Positions 37,650 to 46,629 of a stretch of 64,000 nt of DNA are shown here, one piece after another. The stretch's first letter is position 1, and every line of letters starts with the position of its first letter. Source of the DNA: CAVRUD01 sp963724285 (lineage in GTDB: Bacteria > Chloroflexota > Chloroflexia > Thermomicrobiales > UBA6265). The notes below the pieces were generated by a model. The model did not search any database, was not told the DNA's origin, and saw nothing but the letters and a program-made list of their open reading frames with translations. A program made the position numbers and the translations under genes. The DNA lies in contig CAVRUD010000030.1 of NCBI GenBank assembly GCA_963724285.1, positions 186,001 through 250,000 on the forward strand. The letters are read 5' to 3'.

Positions 37650-37955
37650 AACAAGCGGCCGATCGCTCACTCCAGCAGACGAACGGCAGGTCCAGGTTGT
37701 GACAGGTCGACGCAAAAACCCCAGGCAATCGCTAAAAGTGGAACGCTGTCAGGGTCTGTCGCGCTTAATCGCGCTGCCGTCCGGATCGGCATCGCGACGA
37801 TCACGAGCCTGAGCTTCGCCGATCGGGCTTCCTGATTTCTTCCCGAAATGATCGGGTGGGCAAGCGATCAGCACCCCGGCGGCCGAGGTGTGCGTAACCG
37901 TCGCACCACCATCTCGCCCGGACAGCCTATGCGCCGTCTGCGGCATACTTCCGCG

Positions 37956-38342
37956 ATGGACACCGCCCCTGCTCCCGCCGCGCTATCCGAGATCGTCGTC
38001 CTCAACCGCGACCTCTTCTTCGGGGTCCGGATCGGCAACACCCTGCGCGATGCCGGCTACCAGGTGACTTTCCGCCCGGCGACGGCCCCATTCGCCGCCA
38101 CTTGCGGGCGGCGGATCCTCCCGCCGCCCTCGGCCTGATCGACCTCGGGGCCGATCCGGACTGGTCCGAGATCGCGGCCGCTCACCACAAGTGAGGTGGC
38201 AACCCCGATCCTCGTCTTTGGACCGCACAAGGATGTCGAAGGTTTCCAGGCCGCGAAGGCCGCCGGGATAACCCGAATCGTCTCCAACGGTGAGTTCCAC
38301 CGAAATATGCTGGGGTTGATCCAGCGCTATGCCCGGGCCTGA
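37956..38342 (+). CDS. Receiver-like (CheY-fold) small protein, frameshifted twice
   Basis: About 128 residues. The first part reads 'SEIVVLNRDLFFGVRIGNTL' and 'RDAGYQVTF'. After a shift near 38090 it continues 'LGLIDLGADPDWSEIAA', and after a second shift near 38190 'TPILVFGPHKDVEGFQAAKA' and 'GITRIVSNGEFHRNMLGL'. The pattern resembles receiver-like proteins with a degenerate phospho-site. A role in signalling is only suggested. The two shifts cancel, so the gene length is a multiple of three. Confidence 0.55.
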
Positions 38343-38480
38343 GTTTCCCGCGCTAGGCTTCCCGGTTTCGTCCCGGGAAAGCTGAGGGGCACAGGGGATC
38401 AATGAGACTCGGGGTGGATAGCAATCGCGGCGTGGCAGCAAGCCTACGTCGCCGTAGGGGTCACTCAGGAGAGGACTGCG

Positions 38481-38717
38481 ATGCTGCCCGCATTGATCCT
38501 CGTCGGTTTCCTGGAGGGACTGCTTCCGAAACACTGGAACGTGATCGGCGTTGGCCTTGTGACGGCCTTCTGGACGCTCGCCCTGGTGCTACGGGGCAAC
38601 TTGGCGATCAGCGATCTCGATGCGATGGCAGGCACCGCGATGCTGGCGTTCGCGAACGCCTTCCTGGGAATGGTCGTCGCCCGTCGGCTGAGCGGGATCG
38701 TGCTCCGCGCCGTCTGA
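38481..38717 (+). CDS. Small membrane protein of unknown function
   Basis: A 78-residue protein with two hydrophobic stretches ('LPALILVGFLEGLL' and 'VIGVGLVTAFWTLALVLRG') and a third weaker one at 'AMLAFANAFLGMVVAR'. An AGGAGAGG ribosome binding site precedes the ATG. The leader (38345-38480) contains two hairpins: TTCCCGG/CCCGGGAA near 38363 and CCTACG/CGTAGG near 38443. No family is recognised. Confidence 0.55.
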   Translation: MLPALILVGFLEGLLPKHWNVIGVGLVTAFWTLALVLRGNLAISDLDAMAGTAMLAFANAFLGMVVARRLSGIVLRAV

Positions 38718-38769
38718 ACCGCCTGAACTGGGGACCCGACTTTCGCACAAATCGCCCGTATCGGGCAGT

Positions 38770-38879
38770 GGGCGATGCATGCATCGCCCCTACAGTCGCC
38801 GCCGGGTAGCAATCCTGATTGACGCGCGACGATGGGGCAGCGCGTGCGCGACATCGTGGGGGCGATGCATGCATCGCCC
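38770..38879. repeat. Two perfect 20-bp palindromes
   Basis: GGGCGATGCATGCATCGCCC occurs exactly at 38770-38789 and 38860-38879, 90 bp apart. The first is followed by CTAC, like the related palindrome at 23035. They may be repeat-family units, protein-binding sites or transcript ends. Confidence 0.65.
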
Positions 38880-39377
38880 TTTTCCGCGATCCGTGGAATT
38901 GGGCTTGGATTGCGGCGCGCGGAACGGCAGGAGATGGGGCGTCTTGGCACACAAGCAAGCGCCGAAAACGCGACGACGCCGACAACCGCTCTCGCAGCCG
39001 TCGGCGCCATGCGCCCGAAATCACCTGGGTGCAACATTCCCTTGCGGGAACTTGCCGCTCAGCTGTCCAGCCTCCCGACACCGAAGCGCGGGTTCGCCGG
39101 ACCGGCCTGCCTTCCAGCGCTTGCGCGCCGGGCGCGGGACTTATGCCCCGCCGCCGCTAGACCCTGAGGCTTGCGCCTCGAACAGAGCCGAAGCTCTTAT
39201 TCGGTCGTTGCGACCACGCCGGCCGAAACCGTCGTGTCAGGCCGTACTGAACTCGGTCACGAGGTCCGTTGCCGGTTCGTTTCCGCCCGGCCAACTCCGT
39301 CGGATTGCTCCGTCTTCGTCGGCCCCGCCCTCTTGCGAGGGGGTCAGGTGCTTCAGTACGTACACCTTATCAGGGCG

Positions 39378-39392
39378 TTGACAGTCTGTCAA
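39378..39392. promoter_or_regulatory. Palindrome TTGACAGTCTGTCAA
   Basis: A perfect 15-bp dyad, nine bases before the target duplication of the insertion sequence. Its left half is also a -35-like TTGACA. A TACGTACACC block lies just upstream at about 39357, similar to the site at 41346. Confidence 0.4.
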
Positions 39393-39409
39393 TACCCTCT
39401 CGTGGAAAA

Positions 39410-41035
39410 GGGTGTGCGTCAGAGTTTTGGGGGGCGGGGTAGGATAGCGGGTTGAATGGGTGGGTGGTGGGTCGGTGGTCGGTGGAAGGAGCCCCGCGAT
39501 GCGGACCCCGGAGGACGAGATCGCCTGGGATCGCCAGGCGGCTGACGCGCGTGCCGCCGTGCAGGCCTGGCGGGCCGCGCACCCGCGGGCGACCCTGACG
39601 GAGATCGAGCGCGAGGTCGATCGCCGCCTGGCGGTGGTCCGGGCGGGCCTGGTCGAGGCGGCGGCGCTGGCGGGACCGGTCGAGGAGACGCCGCCGCCCT
39701 GCCCGGAGTGCGGCGGGGCGATGGCCTGGGAGGGCGACCGCCGCCGCCGTCTGACCACCACCCACGACGAGGCGGTCGAGTTGCCGCGACGGTACGCCCG
39801 GTGCCCGGCCTGCGGCGCCGGGCTTTTCCCCCCTGGATGAGGCCCTGGGCTTGGTGCCGGGGCAGTTGACCCCGTGGCTGGCCGAGGGGGTGGTCCTGCT
39901 GGGCAGCGCCCATCCCTTCGCCGCCGCCCGCCGGACGCTGGCCCATTTCACCGGGACGACGATCGGGTCGGCCACCGCGCGGCGGCTGACCGAGGCGGCG
40001 GGGGCGGCCTGGGTCCAGCTCGACCTCGCCGAGGTGGCCCGCCTGGAGGCGGACCCGGCGGCCGGCGCCCCGGCCGGGGCGCCGGCCCAGCAAGTCAGCG
40101 TCGATGGGGTCTTTGTGCCGCTGGTCGGCGGGGAGTGGCGCGAGGTCAAGGTGCTCGCGATCGGGGCGGTCGGGCCGGACGGCGCCGGGGGCGTGGCCGC
40201 GACCGACTTCTCCTACTGCGCGCGGCTGGCCGGCCACGAGCGCTTCGGGCGGGAGGCCCTGGCCGAATTGCACCGGCGCGGCACGCTCGGCGCCGCCACC
40301 GTGGTGGCGGTCCAGGACGGGGCCGAGTGGATCCAAGGCTTCCTGGACCTGCACCTGCCGGGGGCGACGCGGGTGCTGGACTTCGCCCACGCCGCCGGCT
40401 ACCTGGGCCGGGCGGCGCAGGAGGCATTCGGCCCGGGGACCGCCGAGGCGGGCGCCTGGTTGGAGGCGTGGCGCCACGAGCTCACGCACGGCGATCCGGG
40501 GCGGGTGCTGGCGGCGGTGGCGGCGCTGCCCGCCGGGGAGGCGCACGCCGAGGCGGCCCGGTATCTGGGGGCTCGGCGCGACCAGCTCCGCTACGCCGAG
40601 TTCCGGGCGGCGGGCTACCCGATCGGCAGCGGCTGCGTCGAGAGCGCCGCCAAGCTGCTGGTGCAAGGGCGGCTGTGCGGCGCGGGGATGCACTGGGCGG
40701 AGCGCCACGTCGATGCCGTGCTCGGCCTGCGGGCCGTGGTCGGCACGGCGCGCTGGGACGAGGCCTGGGACCGGATCGCCGCCCAGTTGCGCCGCCACGC
40801 CCGCCAGGTCCGCGCCACCCGGCGGGTGGCGCGGCTGGCCGCCGCCACCCCGCCGCCGGTGCCGCCCACGCCTGCTCCGCCGCCGCCCGCCGCCGCGCCG
40901 CCCGTCGCCCCGTCCCGCCCCAAGCGTGTCGTCGGCGGCCGCCCCACGCCCGACCACCCCTGGAAGCGCGCCTTCCTCCCAGGGCCCCGTCAGCCCACCC
41001 CAGCGCTCCCCCACCCAAAACTCTGACGCACACCC
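39410..41035 (+). mobile_element. Complete ISKra4-like insertion sequence
   Basis: 1626 bp. Terminal inverted repeats start GGGTGTGCGTCAGAGTTTTG at 39410 and are mirrored at the right end, 41035. The 9-bp sequence CGTGGAAAA directly flanks both sides (39401-39409 and 41036-41044) and is the target duplication. It encodes one transposase in two frames. The intact ends and target duplication suggest recent movement. Confidence 0.88.
39499..41026 (+). CDS. ISKra4-family transposase (two frames joined by +1 shift)
   Basis: The first frame (39499-39840) has a zinc-ribbon 'CPECGGAMAWEGDRRRR' and 'YARCPACGAGLFPPG', then a stop. The second runs from about 39840 to 41026 with 'QQVSVDGVFVPLVGGEWREV', 'VAVQDGAEWIQGF' and 'YPIGSGCVESAAKLLVQGRL', which hold the likely DDE residues. 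The junction is a T4C6 run, where a +1 slip gives '...FPP-LDEALGLVPG'. The slip may be programmed or a lost base. AAGGAG precedes the ATG. The stop lies inside the right inverted repeat. Confidence 0.85.
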
Positions 41036-41308
41036 CGTGGAAAAGATCCGGAGGCGACCCCGCTCCTCGATGGCACCGGGCCGAAGTTGCTCTCGACTCA
41101 GGACTACGTTCGTCTATCGGAATTGATGCCTATCCTGTGGCCGGCGCCGTCCTGCCCTGGTACCGGTGGGGACAGCCCGGTCGCAACGTCGCAGGATGGC
41201 GCGTCCTCAACCCGGTGGTTTCGTCCCGTCCACCTAGTCACTGCTCAGGTTCGCGCTTCTGCCCGACCGGTACCTCGCAGGGGATGTTCGGCACTATGCC
41301 ATCAGCAA

Positions 41309-41359
41309 GGTGTACGGACACCCTGAACTGTGCTACTATCCGGCCAGTGTACGTACACT
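41309..41359. promoter_or_regulatory. Two dyads upstream of the tyrosine recombinase
   Basis: GGTGT-N4-ACACC at 41309-41322 and the perfect 14-bp palindrome AGTGTACGTACACT at 41346-41359. A TACTAT -10-like hexamer lies between them, so either could be an operator. The second lies 35 bp before the recombinase ATG. Both share GTAC/ACAC words with the block at about 39357. Confidence 0.45.
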
Positions 41360-41393
41360 CTGGCAGCGATGGATTGGCACGGGAGAGGGCGCG

Positions 41394-42539
41394 ATGGCGA
41401 CGACCTACGAGGCGCGTACGGACACGGCGGGCGGCGGACGCTCGCCCGGGACCGTGGCCCCGCCTCGACCCGACACGCTTGCCCCGCAACCCGCAAGTGG
41501 CACCGACTCGAACGGCAACTCCGACGACCCGGATCCCCGGGACGAACCGGTGACCATGGGCGCCGCCGTCGAGATGTTCTTCGGCGATCTTCGCCTGGCG
41601 CCTCGCTCGAAAAAGACCTACCGGCACGGGATCACCAAATTCCTGCGCCACTTGGCCGATCACGAGGGGCTGGACCCGGACACGGCCCCGGTCACCGCGA
41701 TTACCGCCGACCACGTGACCTCGTTCGCCTCGCTGCTCGTGCCGGAAGACGTGCGCACGCCCGAAGAGGTCTCGCGGATGCGCACCGCGCAGAACAACCT
41801 TTCCGCCCTGCGGAAGTTCTGCGCCTACCTCGCGGCCTACGACTTACACCCGACCTTGGCGACCGACCGGCTACGGGTCCGGATCGCGGCGATGATGCCC
41901 CGGTTCACACCCCCGCCACCCGACGTGAAGCTGCTGGACCTGGAGCGGATCGTGGCCTACGTCCGCGACGGACATCCGGCCCCCAGGCCGCAAGCGGAGC
42001 TGCGCCGCCTCAAAGTGAAGGCGATGGTGCTCTTCCTGTTCCGGACCGGGGTCCGAGTCTCTGAGTTGTGCGCCCTGCGTCGCCGCGATGTCGACCTGGC
42101 CGAAGGGCAGGCCAGCATCTATCGGGCAAAGGGCGGTAAGAGCCGGACCGTCCACTTCGACGCCGAGACGGCGGAATCGCTGGTGGCCTACTGGACGGCG
42201 CGGGGTGACGGGGTGCGCGGCATCGGCGCATACCCCGCCTTCTCCGGACGGGATAAACTTGGCGTGCCGGGGACGGCCGTGAGTCCCCGTACTGTCGAAC
42301 ACATCGTCGCCGAACTCTGCCGGGAGACCGGGATCGAGAGCGAGGTCACGCCGCACTCCTTCCGCCATGGTTTGGCGACGGAGCTGGTCCGGCGTCGAGT
42401 ACGGGAATCCACGGTCCAAACCATCCTCGGTCACGCCACACCGGCGACCACCCGCATCTACGTGCACAAGGTGGCCGTGGAGGTGGCCGAGGAGTATCAG
42501 GATGCCTTTGGCCCGTATCGTCCACCGCGCAGCGCATAG
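41394..42539 (+). CDS. Tyrosine recombinase / site-specific integrase
   Basis: A 381-residue integrase. After a polar ~50-residue N-terminus comes a SAM-like core-binding domain ('MFFGDLRLAPRSKKTYRHGI'), then the catalytic domain: Arg in 'FRTGVRVSELCALRRRDVD', Lys in 'AKGGKSRTV', 'PHSFRHGLATELV' (HxxR) and 'ILGHATPATTRIYVH' with the nucleophile Tyr. All catalytic residues are present. GGGAGAGGG precedes the ATG. It may be a Xer-like or element integrase; no cargo boundary is obvious. Confidence 0.88.
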   Translation: MATTYEARTDTAGGGRSPGTVAPPRPDTLAPQPASGTDSNGNSDDPDPRDEPVTMGAAVEMFFGDLRLAPRSKKTYRHGITKFLRHLADHEGLDPDTAPVTAITADHVTSFASLLVPEDVRTPEEVSRMRTAQNNLSALRKFCAYLAAYDLHPTLATDRLRVRIAAMMPRFTPPPPDVKLLDLERIVAYVRDGHPAPRPQAELRRLKVKAMVLFLFRTGVRVSELCALRRRDVDLAEGQASIYRAKGGKSRTVHFDAETAESLVAYWTARGDGVRGIGAYPAFSGRDKLGVPGTAVSPRTVEHIVAELCRETGIESEVTPHSFRHGLATELVRRRVRESTVQTILGHATPATTRIYVHKVAVEVAEEYQDAFGPYRPPRSA

Positions 42540-42567
42540 AAGGGGACGCCAGGGACGCCAGGAATGC

Positions 42568-42725
42568 CAGGTTGAAACCTGGCGCTCAACCTACGAAACC
42601 CCTCCGGGACTGGGCGGGGCGGACGCGGCGCGGCGCGAACGCGATCAACCCCGGAGGGGTTTCGTAGGTCTAGCCCGGGGTTTCAACCCCGGGTCTGCTG
42701 CCCCGGCCCTGGGTTTCAACCCAGG
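42568..42725. repeat. Long palindromic dispersed element, copy 2
   Basis: Same arms as copy 1 (2694-2819): left arm 42568-42611 with GGTTGAAACCTGGCGCT and ACGAAACC, right arm 42650-42694 with GGTTTCGTAGG and GGTTTCAACC. An extra GGGTTTCAACCC unit lies at 42711-42722. It ends six bases before the presumed lipoprotein start. Confidence 0.7.
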
Positions 42726-42730
42726 TTCAG

Positions 42731-43458
42731 ATGCCCGCGCTCGAAGATGGGCCGCCTCCGCACTCGTCCTGGTCCTGCTCCTGGCGACCCTCGCGGCGTG
42801 TTCGTCCGGGTCGGCCCGGGAGGCCGAGCGTGCTCGGTCCGAGGAAGAGACGGCCCAATCGGTGGTTGCCGGCCGGCAAGCCACCTACACCGCCACCCTG
42901 GTCGCGCAGGCCACGCCGACACCGGTTCCGCCGCGGGCGCCGGCCATCGGTGCCCTTGTCCTGACCAATCAGGTCAACGGCGACGGCAGCCCCGTGGGCG
43001 AGTACGAGGGGTTTGCCTCCAACGCAGGCACGATCTACCTCTGTGCCCAGTTGAGCGGGCGGCGCGAAGGCAAAATGGCCGTTGCGCTGCGTGACGCGAG
43101 CGACCAGCACAACGTCCTCGCCTACAACGAGGTCGATGTCGACGCCGGGAGCGGAACCGGGTGGGTGGCGATCCCGGTCCAGTTGGACGGCAGTCTCGCC
43201 CCTGGCGACTACCCGATCTGGCTGATCTTCAATCCCGGCGAGGACGACGAGGAATGGATCGGGTCGATCGTCTTCACGGTGGGGTCGGCTGGAAGTGGCG
43301 CCCGCCAGGTCGGCAACGGCGGCGGCTTCTCCCAGCGCGAAGCGAGCGACCAGAACGACTCGCTCAACCCCGGCAACCAATCCTCCGGCAATGACGAGGA
43401 CGACGATGACGACGATGATGGCGGCGGCGACAGCCCGCCGATCCAGCCGCGGGACTAG
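42731..43458 (+). CDS. Lipoprotein with acidic tail, start disturbed
   Basis: About 240 residues. 'ASALVLVLLLATLAACSSG' is a lipoprotein signal with lipobox LAAC. A coiled region and Thr/Pro linker follow, then a beta-rich domain ('GSPVGEYEGFASNAGTIYLC') and a C-terminal run of Asp with Gly. The ATG at 42731 is one base out of frame with the signal peptide, so one base is probably missing near 42745. No good start exists in the signal frame itself. Function unknown; likely a cell-surface protein. Confidence 0.6.
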
Positions 43459-43545
43459 CGTATTCGCCCGGATGGCTGGGGACGACCTGCGACAATAGCG
43501 GCCGTTTGGCATGAGCCGCCATTCGAGTCGTGGGAGGAGCACACC

Positions 43546-44760
43546 GTGGCCGAGGCCGCCGCAGCCGGCTACCAGGACACCCCGGCGTTGACCGAAGAAC
43601 ACCAGATGCGCCTGGAACTCGTCGCCGGCAAGCACGCCCAGGCTGTCGCCCTGATGCGCGAGCACGGCCTCGACTGCTGGCTCACCTTCCAGCGCGAAGG
43701 CTCCGATCCCCTGCTGCCCTTTGTCATGGGCGGCGACTATCTGGTCGGTACCTCGGGACTGATGCTCTTCGCCGATGGACCCAGCGTGGCGGTCGTCTCC
43801 GATTCGGACGTAAGCCAGGTCGCGGGCGCCTTCGATCAGGTCGTCGCGTACAGCACCGATTGGCGGGAGCCGATCGTGGGCGTGCTCAGCGAGCGCAAAC
43901 CGGCCAGGATCGGGATCAACACCAGCGTCGTCGACCACGGCGTCGATGGCCTCACCCACGGCCTCTACCTCATGCTGCGGGAGATGCTGGAGCCGGCCGG
44001 ACTGGCCGACGCGTTGGTCTCCGCCGAGCCGGTTGCGGGCCGGGTCCGGGCCTGCAAGACGCCGGAGGAAGTCGAGCGGATGCGCCGCGCCTGCGCGATT
44101 ACGCAGCGGATCTTCGACGACCTGACCGGGATGCTGAAGCCTGGGCTAACGGAAGCCGACGTGGCAGACATCATCCGCGAGCGGATGACCACCTACGAGG
44201 TCGTCCCTTCCTGGGAGGCGGGCTGGTGCCCCTCCGTGGCTTCGACCAAGAGCGCGGGCGGCCACTCCGCTCCGGGCGCGACGGTGATCGAGGCCGGCGA
44301 CGGCCTGCGCGTCGACTTCGGCATCATCTCCGAAGGCTACGCCTCCGACCTGCAGCGCACCTGGTACCTCCTCCGTCCCGGCGAGAAGGCCGCTCCCCCG
44401 GAATACGTCCACGCCTTCGAGGCGGTCCGCGACGGGATCCAGTTGGCGGCCGACTTGCTCAAGCCCGGTGTGGTCGGCTGGGACATCGACACGCCCGTTC
44501 GCCAGATGATCGCGGACCGGGGCTACACCTATACCCACGCCCTCGGCCATCAGGTCGGCCGCCGCGCCCACGACGGCGGCATGCTCCTCGGGCCCAACAA
44601 TCCGCGGTACGGAGCCCGCTCGGCCGGAGTGGTCGAGGAAGGCATGGTCTTCACCCTCGAGCCATGCACCGGAGGCATCGGGTTGGAAGAGAACGTCGTC
44701 GTCACCGCCGATGGGTGCGAGTTTTTGACTCCTCCGCAGAGGGGGTTGTACCTGGTTTGA
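43546..44760 (+). CDS. M24-family metallopeptidase (Xaa-Pro-aminopeptidase-like)
   Basis: 404 residues with an N-terminal creatinase-like domain and a pita-bread catalytic domain. Metal ligands are Asp in 'LRVDFGIISEGYASDLQRTW' (two), His in 'THALGHQVGR', Glu in 'MVFTLEPCT' and Glu in 'GLEENVVV'. The GTG start has GGAGGAG upstream. It would remove N-terminal residues ahead of proline or act on related small substrates. The gamma-glutamyltransferase gene follows on the same strand, which suggests linked peptide turnover. Confidence 0.88.
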   Translation: MAEAAAAGYQDTPALTEEHQMRLELVAGKHAQAVALMREHGLDCWLTFQREGSDPLLPFVMGGDYLVGTSGLMLFADGPSVAVVSDSDVSQVAGAFDQVVAYSTDWREPIVGVLSERKPARIGINTSVVDHGVDGLTHGLYLMLREMLEPAGLADALVSAEPVAGRVRACKTPEEVERMRRACAITQRIFDDLTGMLKPGLTEADVADIIRERMTTYEVVPSWEAGWCPSVASTKSAGGHSAPGATVIEAGDGLRVDFGIISEGYASDLQRTWYLLRPGEKAAPPEYVHAFEAVRDGIQLAADLLKPGVVGWDIDTPVRQMIADRGYTYTHALGHQVGRRAHDGGMLLGPNNPRYGARSAGVVEEGMVFTLEPCTGGIGLEENVVVTADGCEFLTPPQRGLYLV

Positions 44761-44852
44761 GGGAGAGTGGGAAGACGGTGACGGCGTGAGGGGCGCCACG
44801 GCTATCGCCGGAGGGGGAGCGGGGGACGAATTGCCGGGGCGATGGCTCGTAT

Positions 44853-44872
44853 GGGCGCATGGCGATGCGCCC
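44853..44872. repeat. Palindrome of the GGGCGCAT family
   Basis: GGGCGCAT-GGCG-ATGCGCCC in the gap between the M24 and gamma-glutamyltransferase genes. Its arms resemble those at 23035 and 38770. Confidence 0.5.
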
Positions 44873-45013
44873 CGGCCGCCAGCCCAGGGCACGACATCGA
44901 ACACCGGGGCAATCCCAACCACCTCCTCGCCCCCTCGACAGGCTCGGAGACCGGTGGGGGCGGGGCAGCATCGACATCGTCAGCCATCTCCCCCTTATTT
45001 CATTGGAGGACCG

Positions 45014-46600
45014 ATGCAAACCGGTAGGCCGACGACCCTGGCGTTCAACGGGATGGTGGCGACCTCGCATTACCTGGCCACCGGAGCAGGGCTGCAGGTG
45101 CTGCGCGACGGCGGGACGGCCGCCGACGCTGTCATCGCCGCCAACGCGGTCCTGACCGTCGTCTATCCCGACCAGACGTCGATCGGCGGCGACTGCTTTC
45201 TGCTCTACCACGAGGCTGCAACTGGCACCCTGCACGCCCTGAATGGCTCCGGCCGGACGCCGCGCGCGGCCAGTGCCGGATCCATCCGGAACAGCGGGCA
45301 CGAGCGGATGCCGGTCCGCGGTATCCACGCGGTGACCGTTCCCGGCACCGTTGATGCCTGGTCCCAGGTTGCCGAACGATTTGGCCGATTGGGCCTCGAT
45401 CGCCTCCTGCAACCGGCCATCGGATACGCCCGCGACGGTTTCCCCGTCTCCCCCCGGCTTGCGGGGAGCATCGCCCAGGCGGCGGCGATGCTGAGCGCCG
45501 ATCCGTACGCGGCCTCGATCTATCTCCCGGGCGGTTCGCCGCCCAGGGCGGGTGATCGGCTTGTGCTGGCCGATCTGGCCCGCTCGATCGAGGCGGTGGC
45601 CGCCAGGGGGCGCGAGGTCTACTACGAAGGGGAGATCGCCGAGCGCATCGTCGCCGCGTCCAACGCCCTCGGCGGAGCGTTCACCGGCGAGGATCTTAGG
45701 GGGCATCGCAGCGAGTGGGTCGATCCGATCGAGGTCGACTACCGGGGCGTGACCGTTGCCGGGATGCCGCCGAACTCCCAGGGGATGACGGCTCTCCTCA
45801 GCCTGAACCTGGCCAAGCAAGTCTCCCTTGGCGAATGGGGCAGCAGCGCGCATCTCCATCCGCTCATCGAGGCCAAAAAGCGCGCCTTTGCCGTCCGCGA
45901 TGCCCGCCTGGGCGATCCCGAGTTTGCCGCGATCGACGTGGATTACCTGCTCTCGGACGCGTATGCCGAGGACGTATGGGCAGACTACGATCCGGCTCGG
46001 GCCTCGGGCGGGGGGCCAACCGCGCAGGGCGATACGGTCTACCTTTGCGCCGTCGACCGCGACGGCAACGCCGCTTCGATGATCCAGAGCATCTACATGG
46101 CGTTCGGGTCGGGCGTCGTGGTGCCGGGAACGGGGATCGTGCTCCAGAACCGGGGGGCATACTTCCGGTTGGAGGACGGCCACCCGAACTCATTCGCCGG
46201 GGGCAAGCGCACCCTGCACACCCTGATGCCCGGCATGCTCTACCGCGGCGGCGACTTGTGGGGCCCGATCGGCACCCAGGGCGGCGACGCCCAGGCCCAG
46301 GTGCACCTCCAGCTTGTCACCGACCTGGTCGATTTCGGGATGGAGCCGCAAGAAGCGATCGAGGCACCGCGCTGGGTCGCGGGCGGCGGACCAAATGATC
46401 CTCCGACCCTGGTGACGGTCGAGGAGGACATTGCCGACGAGACCCGGAAAGGACTGTCCGGGTTTGGCCACATTGTCGAGGTCACCGGCCGATTCGATGC
46501 CACTATGGGCCACGCGCAGATAATCCTGCGTGACCCATCAACCGGATTGCTGCGCGGTGGGGCCGATCCCCGGGCGGACGGCGCCGCCCTTGGGCTCTAG
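45014..46600 (+). CDS. Gamma-glutamyltransferase family protein
   Basis: 528 residues. 'LRDGGTAADAVIAANAVLTV' is the family's N-terminal block, 'QTSIGGDCFLLYHEA' follows, and the nucleophile Thr lies in 'GDTVYLCAVDRDGNAASMIQ', where the proenzyme would cleave itself. 'GDLWGPIGTQGGDAQAQVHL' holds the late conserved glycines. No signal peptide is seen, so it may be cytoplasmic or a cephalosporin-acylase-like branch. GGAGG lies four bases before the ATG. Confidence 0.88.
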   Translation: MQTGRPTTLAFNGMVATSHYLATGAGLQVLRDGGTAADAVIAANAVLTVVYPDQTSIGGDCFLLYHEAATGTLHALNGSGRTPRAASAGSIRNSGHERMPVRGIHAVTVPGTVDAWSQVAERFGRLGLDRLLQPAIGYARDGFPVSPRLAGSIAQAAAMLSADPYAASIYLPGGSPPRAGDRLVLADLARSIEAVAARGREVYYEGEIAERIVAASNALGGAFTGEDLRGHRSEWVDPIEVDYRGVTVAGMPPNSQGMTALLSLNLAKQVSLGEWGSSAHLHPLIEAKKRAFAVRDARLGDPEFAAIDVDYLLSDAYAEDVWADYDPARASGGGPTAQGDTVYLCAVDRDGNAASMIQSIYMAFGSGVVVPGTGIVLQNRGAYFRLEDGHPNSFAGGKRTLHTLMPGMLYRGGDLWGPIGTQGGDAQAQVHLQLVTDLVDFGMEPQEAIEAPRWVAGGGPNDPPTLVTVEEDIADETRKGLSGFGHIVEVTGRFDATMGHAQIILRDPSTGLLRGGADPRADGAALGL

Positions 46601-46629
46601 CGAAATACATAGAACGGATTGGGACAGAC

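Larger units (their letters stand above)
37278..37955. other. Long intergenic region upstream of the MMPL gene
   Basis: About 680 bp with no gene recognised. The MMPL gene leaves it leftward and the receiver-like gene rightward. The palindromes listed below cluster at 37503-37649. The AT content rises locally around 37500-37560, as expected for a promoter. Confidence 0.5.
38718..39409. other. Repeat-rich gap upstream of the insertion sequence
   Basis: No supported gene. It holds two identical 20-bp palindromes (38770-38789 and 38860-38879) and, near the right end, the TTGACAGTCTGTCAA palindrome at 39378-39392. The rest is GC-rich and shows no family motif in any frame. Confidence 0.5.

Noticed and set aside
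38345..38480. Structured leader before the small membrane protein as a riboswitch
   Set aside because: Two hairpins are present, but I could not match the conserved cores of known riboswitch classes.
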